Positions 36,859-48,835 of a stretch of DNA of 64,000 bases are shown piece by piece. The DNA lies in the NCBI RefSeq assembly GCF_048544455.1, contig NC_133534.1, positions 35,650,217-35,714,216 on the forward strand, read 5' to 3'. Position 1 is the stretch's first letter; every line of letters begins with the position of its first letter. Below the pieces are notes generated by a model. It worked only from the letters and a program-made list of their open reading frames with translations, was not told the origin of the DNA and did no database searches. Position numbers and translations under genes: made by a program. The stretch is from Silene latifolia (Eukaryota > Streptophyta > Magnoliopsida > Caryophyllales > Caryophyllaceae).

Positions 36859-37492
36859 GGTCACATTCAACTCAACTGTGAAGTTTCTAACGGAACTGGC
36901 AAACTACCAATAACAGCCTTTACCACGGATGCAGAGAAGATCTTTCGCATGTTGGCACCAGATCGGATGAAACATTCCGTAAGTCTTTCTAATTTACTTA
37001 CAATCTTTCCAAGAAAAAAGGAAGAAACAGTAGAATAGACAAATGTCATTTACATTCTAAATAAAGAGATCAGAAAACATATTCCAGATATGTTCCTTGC
37101 TAAATAACGCATATCAAATGTACAAGAAGACGGCGACATTTGACACGCTGAAAAATCTACTCCAGACATCGCCTAACTCAATTGAGGTTGGCCCAAACAA
37201 AACACTCTCAATGAATAATGTGCTCCAATGTGTTCTAAACAAAGTTGTTGCTGTGCCTGACGAACCACGGAAATCAACAACTGAAGAAACAATATCGCAG
37301 GTGACTGAAAATGCAAGCATTGAATCTATTGTTGCACCAACAACTGAGCAACAGATAGTGCCATCCACAACAGTTGCAGCACCTAACAACAATGATGCTA
37401 CAAAAACCATAAACAAACAGCTAAGTGCTGCTGAACAACAACAAGACCCTATACAAAATGCAGCACATGTTCTTGGGCAAACAAATGCCTGA
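36859..37492 (+). pseudogene. RPA large-subunit-like OB-fold gene, last two exons
   Basis: Exon 36859-36978 follows 'gtatacag' and ends before 'gtaagt'. Exon 37088-37492 follows 'attccag' and runs to TGA; the phases agree. The first reads VSNGTGKLPITAFTTDAEKI, the pattern of an OB fold in replication protein A large subunits (single-strand DNA binding). The second continues with YKKTATFDTLKNLLQ and a long Gln/Thr-rich tail. Plant Helitrons often carry RPA-like genes, and the Helitron 3' end lies 450 bp downstream, so I take it as element-borne. Upstream exons with further OB folds and the zinc-binding motif were not recognised, so the gene looks incomplete. Confidence 0.5.
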
Positions 37493-37908
37493 GCCAGTAC
37501 ACATGTATCACCTTGGGTGTCAAAGCTGATCTTTGTTAAGATAGAAGGTGCAAAATCAACTACTGCAAAGCAGAAATACTGGCATCAAAACACACGCTTC
37601 AGTTTCAGTGATCGTAGGTCCGTAGTATCTGTATAAGGTCGCCTTTTTTTTAGAAATTTTGACGCTTCCTTTTGCACGATAATAGCTCTTTGTAATATAA
37701 GAGTTTTGTACTGTTCAAAAGCATTGCACGTTTGCTTTTGATCAACACTTCCTCTTGCACAATGAAAACAATGGCCCTATGTAATACTTGTGTTTTATCC
37801 AATGTTCTCTACAATATGCACTTATAACTTTACACAACCTATGCCTTGTAAATCTGTCCTGCTGCTATTTTTCAAGGCTAAACCATGTACGATTTCACCA
37901 ATTTGGGG
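37493..37908. other. 3' tail of the Helitron region
   Basis: Downstream of the RPA-like stop codon this looks like a 3' untranslated region, with imperfect direct repeats around 'gcacgataatagctctttgtaat' and 'gcacaatgaaaacaatggccc' (37675-37780). No gene is seen. Confidence 0.4.
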
Positions 37909-37942
37909 CACCGCGCCCGGTAGGGCGCGGTGCAACAACTAG

Positions 37943-38628
37943 TTATTATAAAAACTTAAACTAGGGATGGTGTTACTTAAAAAACGGGGCTTCTTCGAAG
38001 AGTTGTTGGAGTAACACATTGAGGATGTCATATCTTTTCTTTTCTTCGGTAATTGAACTTTTGTAGAGTACCTGCAACAAAACACACTTACGCCACGAGG
38101 ACGTAGAAATTTATGGGAGAGAGATCTACTTTCGGAGAGATAAATTGTGTCTTGGAGATTCATCCCCTTGGCTATGCTTCTTCTTGGAAATGGCCATTCT
38201 CCACTTCTCATGCACACGATGAGTAGAGGGGTACCTGCAAAGTATAGGTGTAAAATGGGAGCATGGTGGTTTCTCAAACGAGTAAGTCTTACACTTCTTG
38301 GGGCGAGCTGAGAAAATGAAAGGCTGATGGTCATCAGAAGCCTTCTGAGCTGGAGAACAAGTAAAAGTAGCCTTTTCATTCACCAGAGAGACAGGGACAC
38401 TTGGATCATTAACCACACCCCTAGTGATATTTTGGGAGGTAGGAGTACCCAGAGAGGAAAAATTGTCACATATTGAAGACGCACTTGAAGTCACAGTCTC
38501 AGTAGAGAACACGTTCAAACTTTTGCAAGGAAAAGAAAGTTTCACGTTCATAAAATCACGGGAGTCATGTCTTCGTTCATTGCCCTCATCATCTTAGGTT
38601 TCCACTTTTTAGAACATCTTCTCTTGTT

Positions 38629-38660
<32 letters not shown>

Positions 38661-38697
38661 ATCGTTCACTTATTATAGTGTCTCTCTCCTTAGTAGC
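37943..38697 (-). pseudogene. Unidentified exon-like sequence on the minus strand
   Basis: On the minus strand two frames (38551-38225 and about 38060-37942) have coding-like composition and are joined by splice-like borders ('cag' / 'gtacc'). They include a Ser-rich segment and a lysine-rich PKKRKD, which resembles a nuclear localisation signal. A (CTT/TTC) microsatellite lies at 38621-38657. The gypsy element at 38703 interrupts this sequence, and similar exon-like sequence may continue at 47251-47340. I do not recognise the protein. Confidence 0.3.
38621..38657. repeat. (TTC)n microsatellite
   Basis: About twelve TTC units, giving a lysine run on the minus strand. Confidence 0.9.
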
Positions 38698-39942
38698 CTC
38701 ATTGTGACACCCATACTCCAAGTGCCTTACCAGGACCACTCAGGTATAAAGGTATCACCATCTCGGTCTCTCGAGGCAATGATAATCATAATACAATAAC
38801 GAAACAACATTTAAATAGTATAAGTTTAGTGAATAAATACAATCCAAAACCAACTGCCCAAAATACGGGTTACAAGTTCTCAAAACAACTGTCTAATCAA
38901 CTAAATGAAATGTCTGACAAACTACTCAAGCTACAGCGGAAGACTCTATCATCTGAAGGTGACACATCCCAGCTATCCCATGTATCTCGACTCATACCTG
39001 CTCAACAACTTCTCACCATCCCCGAATGGATCACCACAGTTTTTAAAACAATAAACGGGGTCAGTACTAATCACACAATTTATATAACTCAACAATACAA
39101 CAAACAACACAGCTCAATCTTCACAGATATACTCCGAACTCCATCATCAACTCCACAATACTGACTACACACTAGTGTGTGTAGCCCTGCCAGAGTACCC
39201 ATCGCAACAGGTTACTCCTCGCCGCCAGTGGGGGGACCGCAGCCGTTCCCACCTAAGCCCCGCTCATCTCCGTCGAGCGAAAAACCCAAATCCATTAATG
39301 TGCACATCCCTTATGTGGCGGGTTCCACAAAAGGCGAATAATGGGCGTGAAGTCACTCCCGCAAGTGACTCCACTCAGCCAGGGACGCACCCCGAAAAAC
39401 ACAGACAAATACAATCAACCACAACTACTATCAACAATCAAAACCAACAACCGTCACAATACTCGTATGATAATATTCAACAATCACAAAGCACAGCCAA
39501 CACATCATGTGACTAATACTGAGTAGAGAAACCCTACCTGGAATGCAATACAATCAGACGGTCTCAACAGCTGTTATCAAAAGGCCTCCTCTACGAATCC
39601 TCCTCCTAACATATAATCATACGATTACTAACAATCATAAAAGACAACAAAAACCCCCAAACCCCAAAATTAGGGTTTAAACAACCTTAACAAAATACAA
39701 TAAAATCAGTACGTAGATCTTATCCTCGACGCAAGGATCACAAGAATGTAAAGAACGATGAATTCCGACCTCCCAAGCTCCGGAATTTGTCAATAATGCG
39801 AAGGATGCGAAGTACGTAGGTTGCAATCTCTTTTCAAAGTAATTAAGTTTGTAAAAAGTGTATTAAGAAAGTGACGGAAAGGTTTAAGTACTAATTCACA
39901 TTATTAACAAAACCCGACAAAACATTACCCGTAAACCGGGCT

Positions 39943-40017
39943 ACTCGATCGAGTAACTGACGTACTCGATCGAGTGCCTCCTACTCGATCGAGTACCAAG
40001 GCTACTCGATCGAGTAC
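39943..40017. repeat. TACTCGATCGAGTA palindrome cluster, 3' LTR of gypsy element
   Basis: Four copies, spaced about 20 bp. Two looser versions (tactcgacagagta, actcgatagagta) follow within 75 bp. Confidence 0.9.
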
Positions 40018-43000
40018 CCTACAGGTCAGAAACTATTTTAAAATGCAAAACACCCTTACTCGACAGAGTAAGACCCACTCGATAGAGTACCCACAGACTC
40101 ATAAAACCGTAGTATTACAGTCTTCCCTCCTTAAAAAGAACTTCGTCCCCGAAGTTCAAACCACAACAAAACAAAGACATACTACTATACTCCCGACACA
40201 ACAACCAAAACAAAACTCAACATAAAAGCATGCTACTAACCAAACTCAACCCGACTCAACCACAACAAAACATACCGACACAACACAAAAAGGGTGTAAA
40301 AACTCTTAAAAACTCTTTGCGATCATCTCCTACCCCCCTAAAACAAACAAGGTTACGTCCCCGTAACCATACATACCTGATCAAAAAAGGAAAAGGTAAC
40401 GCTCTCTCATGGCCTCCTCTGCCTCCCATGTAGCTTCCTCAACCTCGTGGTTAGACCAAAGGATCTTAAGCAAAACTGTATCACCACTCCTAGTCTTCCT
40501 AACCTTCCGGTCAAGAATCTGCTTAGGCACCTCAAGATAAGACAAGGACTCATCTAGCTCTATGCTCTCTGCCTCTAACACATGTGACGGATCACTCACA
40601 TACTTGCGCAACTGAGATACATGAAACACGTTATGCACTCTCTCCAACGCAGCTGGTAAAGCCAAACGATAAGCAACCTCTCCAACCCGGTCTAAGATCT
40701 CATAAGGTCTGATGAACTTCTGACTCAACTTGCCTTTCTTCCCAAACCTCATAACCCCACGCATAGGAGACACTTTTAGAAGAACCTTGTCCCCAACCTG
40801 AAACTCTATATCCCGGCGATGTAGATCTGCACAACTCTTTTGCCTATCCTGAGCCGCTCGCATCCTTTCCCTGATCATCTTAATCTGCTCAACCATCTCA
40901 TGTACCATCTCTGGTCCTAGAACCACTGCCTCAGCACTGTTATCCCAACAAATCGGACTCCTACATCTCCTCCCATATAAGGCCTCAAACGGTGTCATGC
41001 CAATACTAGTGTGATAGCTGTTGTTGTAAGAAAACTCTATCAAATCCAACCTCTGTTCCCAGCTACCACCAAAGTCCATCACACAGGCTCGTAACATATC
41101 CTCAAGAGTCTTGATCGTTCTCTCTGTCTGACCATCTGTCGCAGGATGAAATGCTGTACTCATCTTCAATGTCGTTCCCAAAGATTCCTGCAACTTTTTC
41201 CAAAACCTTGAGATAAACCTCGCATCTCTGTCAGATACTATATCCTTAGGGACCCCATGTAACTTTAGCACATTCTTCCGATAAGCCATATCTAATTGTG
41301 CCTTAGTCCATGTATCTTTCATTGGCACAAAATGAGCTGACTTGGTCAGTCGATCCACTATTACCCATATCATGTTGTTACCCTGTTGACTTTTCGGCAA
41401 ACCCACGATAAAATCCATAGAAATGGATTCCCACTTCCACTCAGGTACCCCTAAAGACTGAATCTTACCTTGTGGTCGTCGCTGTTCCCCTTTAACTCTC
41501 TGGCATGTCAAACAACGGGCCACAAACTCAGCTGTCTCTTTCTTCATCCCACGCCACCAGAACGTGTTCTTTAAATCCTTGTACAGCTTGTCACCACCTG
41601 GATGTACTGAATATGGTGTACAATGTGCCTCTGTCATGATTGTCTTTTTCAGCTCCTCATCATTAGGGACACACCACCTCCCATCGAACCTCAAACTACC
41701 ATCTGAATGAATAGAGAATCTAGACACTGTCCCTTTCTCTACTCCAGCTCTCCACTCTACCATCTTAGGATCCAACGCCTGTTTACCTCGAATATCATCA
41801 TAAAGATCAGGTTGTACTGTCAAATCTCCCATGACATCCTCTCTTTGCATCATATGTATCTCAAACCTCCCCACCTCATCTCTCAACCTCATCAAAGATA
41901 AAGTTGTACACAAAGAATGTACGCTCTTCCTGCTTAAAGCATCCGCAACAACATTGGCTTTCCCTTCATGGTAGATAATATCCATGTCATAATCGCCAAT
42001 CAGCTTCATCCACCTCCTCTGTCTCATGTTCAACTCCTTTTGAGTGAAGATGTACTTCAGACTCTTGTGATCAGAAAATACCTAAAAGGTCGCCCCATAA
42101 AGGTAATGTCTCCAAATCTTGAGAGCAAATACCACCGCACCCAACTCTAGATCGTGTGTTGGGTAATTCTCCTCATAAGGCTTCAATTGCCTAGAAGCAT
42201 AGGCAATCACTCTACCGTTCTGCATCAACACACATCCCAACCCACTCTTTGAGGTATCTGTATAAACCTCAAAGTTCTCACTCCCTTCAGGCAATGCTAA
42301 TATAGGAGCTGTGGTCAAACGCTCCTTTAATGTTTGGAACGCCGTCTCACAACTCTCATCCCAACAAAACCTGTTCTCTTTCCTCATCAAAGCTGTCATA
42401 GGTCTAGCAATCTTGGAGAAATCCTTCACGAACCGTCTGTAATATCCAGCTAAACCCAAGAAACTCCCGATCTCAGCAACATTCTTTGGTGCTTCCCACT
42501 TGGTCACTGCCTCAATCTTTGCCGGATCCACAGCTGCCCCCTTCTTAGAGATCACATGCCCCAGAAAAACAACTTTCTCTAACCAGAACTCACACTTGGA
42601 TAATTTAGCATATAACTCATGTTCCCTCAAGGTCTGCAACAGAATCCTCAGATGCTCCTCATGCTCCTCCTTAGTCTTGGAATAGACTAAGATGTCATCA
42701 ATGAACACCACCACAAACTTGTCCAAAAACTGGATGAAGATTATGTTCATCAAATCCATAAACACAGCCGGTGCATTAGATAATCCAAAAGGCATTACCA
42801 CATACTCATAATGGCCATACCTCGACGTGAAAGCTATCTTTGGTATGTCCACCTCTCTAATCTTCACCTGATGGTACCCCGACCTCAAATCAATCTTGGA
42901 AAAGACTGATGCACCACTAAATTGATCAAACAGGTCGTCTATCCTTGGCAAAGGATACTTGTTCTTCACCATCACTCGGTTCAGCTCCCTGTAATCTATG

Positions 43001-45025
43001 CACAACCTCAAACTCCCATCTTTCTTCTTCACAAAAAGAACTGGTGCACCCCACGGTGATACACTAGGTCTAATGTATCCCTTCTCTATCAGATCATCTA
43101 ACTGCTTCCTGAGCTCCTCCAGCTCTTTAGGACCCATCCGGTACGGTGCCTTAGAGATTGGCCCCATTCCCGGTTTCAACTCAACCGTGAAATCTATCTC
43201 CCTCTTCGGTGGCAACCCCGGAATCTCCTCTGGAAAGACATCTGCAAACTCATCCACCACTGGTATCCGATCAATGTCGGACTCTCTATCCGGTCATCTC
43301 TCACATGGCACAAGATCAAAGGACATCCCTTCCTCAGATAGGACTTCAAGGTCACAGCTGCAATCAACTTAACTTTGGGTTTGACCACAAACCCATGATA
43401 AGACACACTAACGCCCTTAGGACCTCTCAAAGACACTTTCTTTTGATGACAGTCTATCTTAGCTTTGTACTTTCCCAACCAATCCATCCCGACTATCATC
43501 TCAAAACCGTCTAAAGGAAACTCTAGCAAGTCTACAGGTAGATCAACTTGCCCAACTATCATAGATACATCCCTATACAACCTCCCACATGATACAGACT
43601 CACCCGAAGGTATAAAAACTTTCTCACTTACAAACTCATATACCCTCAGACCCAACCGTTTAACATTACTCGAAGATACAAACGACTGCGACGCCCCCGA
43701 ATCAAACAAAACAAAGGTATGAATACCGTTACCAAGAAAGGTACCAGTGATAACATGTGCGTCATTCTCAGCTGCTTTCTTGTCCATCATATACAGCTTT
43801 CCACTGGTCTTCTGTCCACCTCCCGGACAAGATCTTCGTCGAAGTGGTCGGCTTAGCACCCGACCCCTGATTGTTGTTGTTGTTCGTAGCTGGTTTCTGA
43901 TAAGAATTACCGCCATTGCGGTTACCTCCACCCTGGTTGCTCTGACCTTCCCGGTTAGACCATGACCCAGCCGGTCTGTTGCTCGCATAACTCTGTGCCG
44001 GCCCCTGAGAATAGCTCCCCTGAGGCGATCTTTGAAAAGTTCCCTGTACACTCGTGCACTCATGTCTCTTGTGGCCTACACCGCTACAACCAAAGCAGGT
44101 CATCCCCCAACTACCACTACCGCTCCCACGGCCACGCCTAAAGGAAGCCCTAGCACTGAACCCCGAGCCAGAAGAAAACGCTCTAGCCTGATTGTGGTTG
44201 CCTTTCTTGTAGTTAGATTGGCCACCACCCTCACTCTCCGCCTTTCTTTTCTCACCTCCTCTCTCCCGGGCCATCTCCACCAACCTCTCAGCTCTCTCAG
44301 CCCTCTCATAAGCTTCCTTAACATCAGTAAGGACTCCAACGGGTAACCTGTCCATAATCCTGGGGGTCAACCACCTCTCAAATCTCAGCGCTAGGTTCTC
44401 CTCACTCAAACCCATGTCCTCAGCATATCTAGACTTCTCATTAAACTGCTTGTAGTACTCAGCTACCGACATATCAGACGTCATCCTAAACCCATCAAAC
44501 TCCTCTCTCAGCTTACTCCTCACATGCTCAGGTACAAACTCTCTCCTCATAGCCCTTCGAAACTCTTCCCAAGGTATAGCAGGCAGACCCTGCTTCGTAT
44601 ACATCTCTCTAGCATTCGCTTTCACCTTGTCCCACCACTCACCAGCAGCTTCCCTCAAGTAGAACGCAATTTGTTCTATTTCATCTCATCAGGACAATGT
44701 ACCAGGTCCAGAATGTTCTCCATCTCACGATGCCAATTATCAAGAATAATTGGCTCCCCGGTCCCCTTATACTCTTTTGGGTTAAACCTCGCTATATAAA
44801 GACTGATCCTAGAATGATCAACCTCCTTATCCTTTCCCACTCTCTTGAGGGCCTCCGTAAGAGCATCTTGATGCTCCAACATCTTAACTATATCGTCGAT
44901 GTTCATGCTCTCAGCTCTCGCATACAAAGCGGTTTTCTTTGGCGGCATCTTGAAATTATATAAGAAAAGGTAGATATAAACATACATACCATAACCCAAA
45001 ACACGAAAACAACCTGCCCAGAACC

Positions 45026-45332
45026 CACTCGATCGAGTGCCTAAACCTACTCGATCGAGTAGAGGCTACTCGATCAAGTGCCCATAGTACTCGATCGAGT
45101 GCCCCGACTCCAGACCCAAAACAGACATTCTGATCTCTAACATGCTCGACCGAGCAGCCTAGCCACTCGATCGAGTGACCCCCTACTCGATCGAGTGCCC
45201 CTATGTACTCGATTGAGTACTCAAAAACATGGTTCTGATCATGAAAACGTCAAAATACCCACTCGGTCGAGTCAGACCCACTCGATCGAGTACCTCACCT
45301 ACTCGATCGAGTGCCCCCCACTCGATCGAGTC
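45026..45332. repeat. TACTCGATCGAGTA palindrome cluster, gypsy leader
   Basis: About a dozen copies, perfect or with one change, within 310 bp of untranslated leader between the 5' LTR and gag. It is the densest cluster in the window. Confidence 0.9.
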
Positions 45333-47072
45333 ATGCTGACTCGTACTTACTACCCGCATGTTATATCACATACCCAACATACTATGCAACTTCATAATCT
45401 CAACATTATAATATAACTAAGCATGCAATTATACACAATTCCTCATACAATCAACAAAAGAATTTACTTCATGTTATTAAATGCCACATAATAAACAACC
45501 ATCATGCTTCTTTATACAAACCATCATATAAACACACCCCACCAACTTCCAACTCTTCAATCACAATTTCAATCCTCCACTCCCAACATCCAACAACTTA
45601 CAACATATACCGTTACTTTCACATATAAACTGACAGACGCCACATACGACCTTGACATATACCCCCCCATGTGACCGGTTCAAAATTGTAGGGCGAGTTC
45701 TCGACTTTAGGACGTCTCCCAAGCCTTTGCATTAGCTCCTACAACCTTTACCCCGGGTTCATTTTAATTGAATCCCTATGTTCATTATATTCATTAGTTA
45801 CAGGTTTCAGGATCGTCGCTCTGATACCACTTTGTGACACCCCCATACTCCAAGTGCCTTACCAGGACCACTCGGGTATAAAGGTGTCACCATCTCGGTC
45901 TCCCGAGACAATGATAATCATAATACAATAACGAAATAACATTTAAATAGTATAAGTTTAGTGAATAAATACAATCCAAAACCAACTGCCCAAAATACGG
46001 GTTACAAGTTCTCAAAACAGCTGTCTAATCAACTAAATGAAATGTCTGACAAACTACTCAAGCTACAGCGGAAGACTCTATCATCTGAAGGTGACACATC
46101 CCAGCTATCCCATGTATCTCGACTCATACCTGCTCAACAACTTCTCACCATCCCCGAATGGATCACCACAGTTTTTAAAACAATAAACGGGGTCAGTACT
46201 AATCACACAATTTATATAACTCAACAATACAACAAACAACACAGCTCAATCTTCACAGATATACTCCGAACTCCATCATCAACTCCACAATACTGACTGC
46301 ACATTAGTGTGTGTAGCCCTGCCAGAGTACCCATCGCAACAGGTTACTCCTCACCGCCAGTGGGGGACCGCAGCCGTTCCCACCTAAGCCCTGCTCATCT
46401 CCGTCGAGCGAAAAACCCAAATCCATTAATGTGCACATCCCTTCTGTGGCGGGTTCCACAGAAGGCGAATAATGGGCGTGAAGCCACTCCCGCAAGTGAC
46501 TCCACTCAGCCAGGGACGCACCCCGAAGAACACAGACAAATACAATCAACCACAACTACTATTAACAATCAAAACCAACAACCGTCACAATACTCGTATG
46601 ATAATATTCAACAATCACAAAGCACAACCAACACATCATGTGACTAATACTGAGTAGGGAAACCCTACCTGGAATGCAATACAATCAGACGGTCTCAACA
46701 GCTGTTATCAAAAGGCCTCCTCTACGAATCCTCCTCCTAACATATAATCATACGATTACTAACAATCATAAAAGACAACAAAAACCCCCAAACCCCAAAA
46801 TTAGGGTTTAAACAACCTTAACGAAATACCATAAAATCAGTATGTAGATCTTACCCTCGACGCAAGGATCACAAGAATGTAAAGAACGATGAATTCCGAC
46901 TTCCCAAGCTCCGGGATTTGTCAATAATGCGAAGGATGCGAAGTACGTAGGTTGCAATCTCTTTTCAAAGTAATTAAGTTTGTAAAAAGTGTATTAAGAA
47001 AGTGACGGAAAGGTTTAAGTACTAATTCGCATTATTAACAAAACCCGACAAAACATTACCCGTAAACCGGGC

Positions 47073-47147
47073 TACTCGATCGAGTAACTGACGTACTCGA
47101 TCGAGTGCCGCCTACTCGATCGAGTACCAAGGCTACTCGATCGAGTA
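47073..47147. repeat. TACTCGATCGAGTA palindrome cluster, 5' LTR of gypsy element
   Basis: Four copies in the same arrangement as in the other LTR of the element. Confidence 0.9.
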
Positions 47148-47250
47148 CCCTACAGGTCAGAAACTATTTTAAAATGCAAAACACCCTTACTCGACAGAGT
47201 AAGGCCCACTCGATAGAGTACCCAGAGGCTCATAAAACCGTAGTATTACA

Positions 47251-47915
47251 CTCACCCTTAAGAATCCGAATTGTTAAACTTGACAAGTCAGTTTACAGTA
47301 AAAGCTCACCTTTTTTACCATCCAGCAACTTTTTATAAGATTGTGCGGGGATCCTTAGACGGGAACTACCACCTCTTTTTTTGGAAAACTCAATAACTGA
47401 CTTATTTATGAGCAAGAAAATCATCCACTAATTACAACAAAGGTGTGCAATATGTGTGCTGATTTTCATACAATCATATTGACATATGTTGAAGCAAATT
47501 TGTTGTCATAATTTGGAGTGGAAAGCTGACCCGATCCCAAACACATGAGACTGACTCTATGATGATACCCCAAAACAGCCGATAGCACCGATATGGCTGA
47601 CCGACTAAAGGCCGAACCGAAAGACCCAATTTGCATCAACCTAATTGGAGCCAATGTCCGCCCAAGATGATCATCTATGACTGATAAACGGACTCGATTC
47701 TAATTCGACAGATCAATCATCATATATTATCGACCCACTGCCAATTTCTATACATTTATACTGAAACAATAGAACCAAAAAATATTTGACGCAAGTGTAG
47801 GCCATAGGATTCTGAAAACGTGATTAACAAACTTTCAAAGAGGCGGATGCCATTGCCTTGCTCATGCGGATTCATAAATTTTATGTGTCTCAGTATGTCG
47901 GGCCGCAAGTTGCGG
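47251..47915. repeat. Left part of the last U1 duplication unit
   Basis: From about 47396 the sequence matches 26740-27020, for example 'tgttgaagcaaatttg' and 'cacatgagactgactct'. This shows that the U1 unit resumes here after an interruption that begins near 29880. The first 140 bases are of unknown origin. No gene is seen. Confidence 0.6.
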
Positions 47916-47923
47916 CGCGCTGC

Positions 47924-48449
47924 CAGGGGCGGATCTAGGGGGCCCGGGTGGGCACGTGCCCACCATAAAAGTTTAGAAATAAATTTTTATTAGGATTATA
48001 TATATGCACCTAGTCTATGTGGCTCAGTTAGGAAATGTGCTTTATACAGGAGGGGCCCATCTCATTTCCTAGCTATAATTGGTAGGCAAAAATTGTTTGA
48101 TATATGATTTGAGCCCTGGATCTCAAGGTTAATGCACAAACTTCTTAACCATTGAATCACCCATTTTTATTGCTTATATTAGCACTAGAATTAACTATAT
48201 CTTTTAATGAGAGATCTTATTTTTCATTAACTATAAAATACGTTTATTTTAAATTTAAAACAAAATATTATCAATCATATTAGAAAAATTATCCCGAATC
48301 AATTCTTTTTATATTTTTACATTATACTCCGTACAACATTAGTTTAAGCGAAAAAGATTGAAAATATATTTTTTCTTAAAAAATTTTGAAAATATATTGA
48401 AAATTTTTGTTGGTGCCCCCCTTATAAGAAATTCTTGCGTTCGCCCCTG
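47924..48449. mobile_element. Non-autonomous hAT element
   Basis: A 526-bp element with ends CAGGGGCGGATC and TTCGCCCCTG is flanked by a perfect 8-bp duplication CGCGCTGC (47916-47923 and 48450-48457). Eight-base duplications with CAGGGGCGG ends are typical of hAT transposons. No transposase is encoded. Confidence 0.92.
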
Positions 48450-48593
48450 CGCGCTGCTGCTTTTATTTTTACTCGACTTAGCTTTGATAAAATTGATTTG
48501 ATCTTTTGCGGTGTTTATAGTATAAAATAATAATAATAATATAATTATTAAAAGTAATTAATATTAATATTAATATAAACTTTAGTAAAATGA

Positions 48594-48755
48594 ACAGAGG
48601 TCGCGCGAGCGCAGGCCTCCACTAAAACAAATTATGATGTAGACTCTCTCACATTGGGGAGATCTTAGACATGTGTCTCTCCGTTGTGCAATGGAGATTA
48701 CAAGCCTAGGCTATGAGCCTTCTTGGTCGCCCATTAACCCCATCCAGGTAAGTAG
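48594..48755 (-). ncRNA. U1: U1 snRNA, copy 6
   Basis: A 162-nt U1 on the minus strand, about 20 kb from the other five. It has the standard recognition end TACTTACCTGG, stem-loop II CTCC-ATTGCACAAC-GGAG and the Sm site AATTTGT. Loop I reads GACCAAGAAGG, with one base changed within the U1-70K loop. The 3' stem has one mismatch and its loop is CTCG instead of TTCG. Probably a diverged but still structured copy. Confidence 0.9.
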
Positions 48756-48778
48756 ATTGTTAGTTGTTCGTGGTTTAT

Positions 48779-48835
48779 TATTTATATCTACCTCTACTTT
48801 ATACGGAGTACATGTTTATTTTGTCGATGTGGGAT
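48779..48835 (-). promoter_or_regulatory. U1 copy 6 promoter: USE and TATA
   Basis: The USE ATCCCACATCG is perfect at 48835-48825 and TATAAATA lies at 48786-48779. The gap is 38 bp, about 5 bp longer than in the other copies. Confidence 0.88.

Larger units (their letters stand above)
29890..37942 (+). mobile_element. Probable Helitron carrying captured plant gene pieces
   Basis: The right end is a clear Helitron 3' terminus: a perfect 10-bp stem CACCGCGCCC / GGGCGCGGTG with loop GGTA, then CAACAA, CTAG (37939-37942) and T. The left limit is inferred: sequence shared with the sister flank at 26720 stops near 29880. Inside lie spliced-looking pieces of several unrelated genes in the same orientation, which is how gene-capturing Helitrons look. 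No RepHel helicase is seen, so it would be non-autonomous. The interval may hold more than one insertion. Confidence 0.5.
38703..47250 (-). mobile_element. Full-length Ty3/gypsy chromovirus (Tekay/Del-like)
   Basis: LTRs lie at 38703-40119 and 45833-47250 (about 1.42 kb each, TG..CA, highly similar). The flanks CTCAT and CTCAC are a near-match target duplication. On the minus strand the 5' LTR is followed by TGGTATCAGAGC (initiator tRNA-Met primer site), and a purine tract precedes the 3' LTR near 40130. The parts come in the order usual for chromoviruses: gag (about 45.0-43.8 kb) with zinc knuckle CFGCSGVGHKRHEC, protease with DSGAS (about 43.6 kb), reverse transcriptase with [10 protein letters not shown] (43.26-42.4 kb), RNase H, integrase (about 41.7-40.9 kb) and a C-terminal chromodomain-like segment (ILWSNHEVEEATWEAEE, about 40.4 kb). 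The coding part is spread over several frames, so it is a fossil with a few breaks. The LTR similarity suggests a recent insertion. Confidence 0.93.

Noticed and set aside
38829-39164. A 111-codon frame present identically at 45961-46296
   Set aside because: Antisense to the LTR of the gypsy element and duplicated only because both LTRs are; no protein family recognised.
45026-45332. Regularly spaced palindromic repeats that might suggest a CRISPR-like array
   Set aside because: The window is plant nuclear DNA, the spacers are short and irregular, and the cluster lies in a retrotransposon leader.
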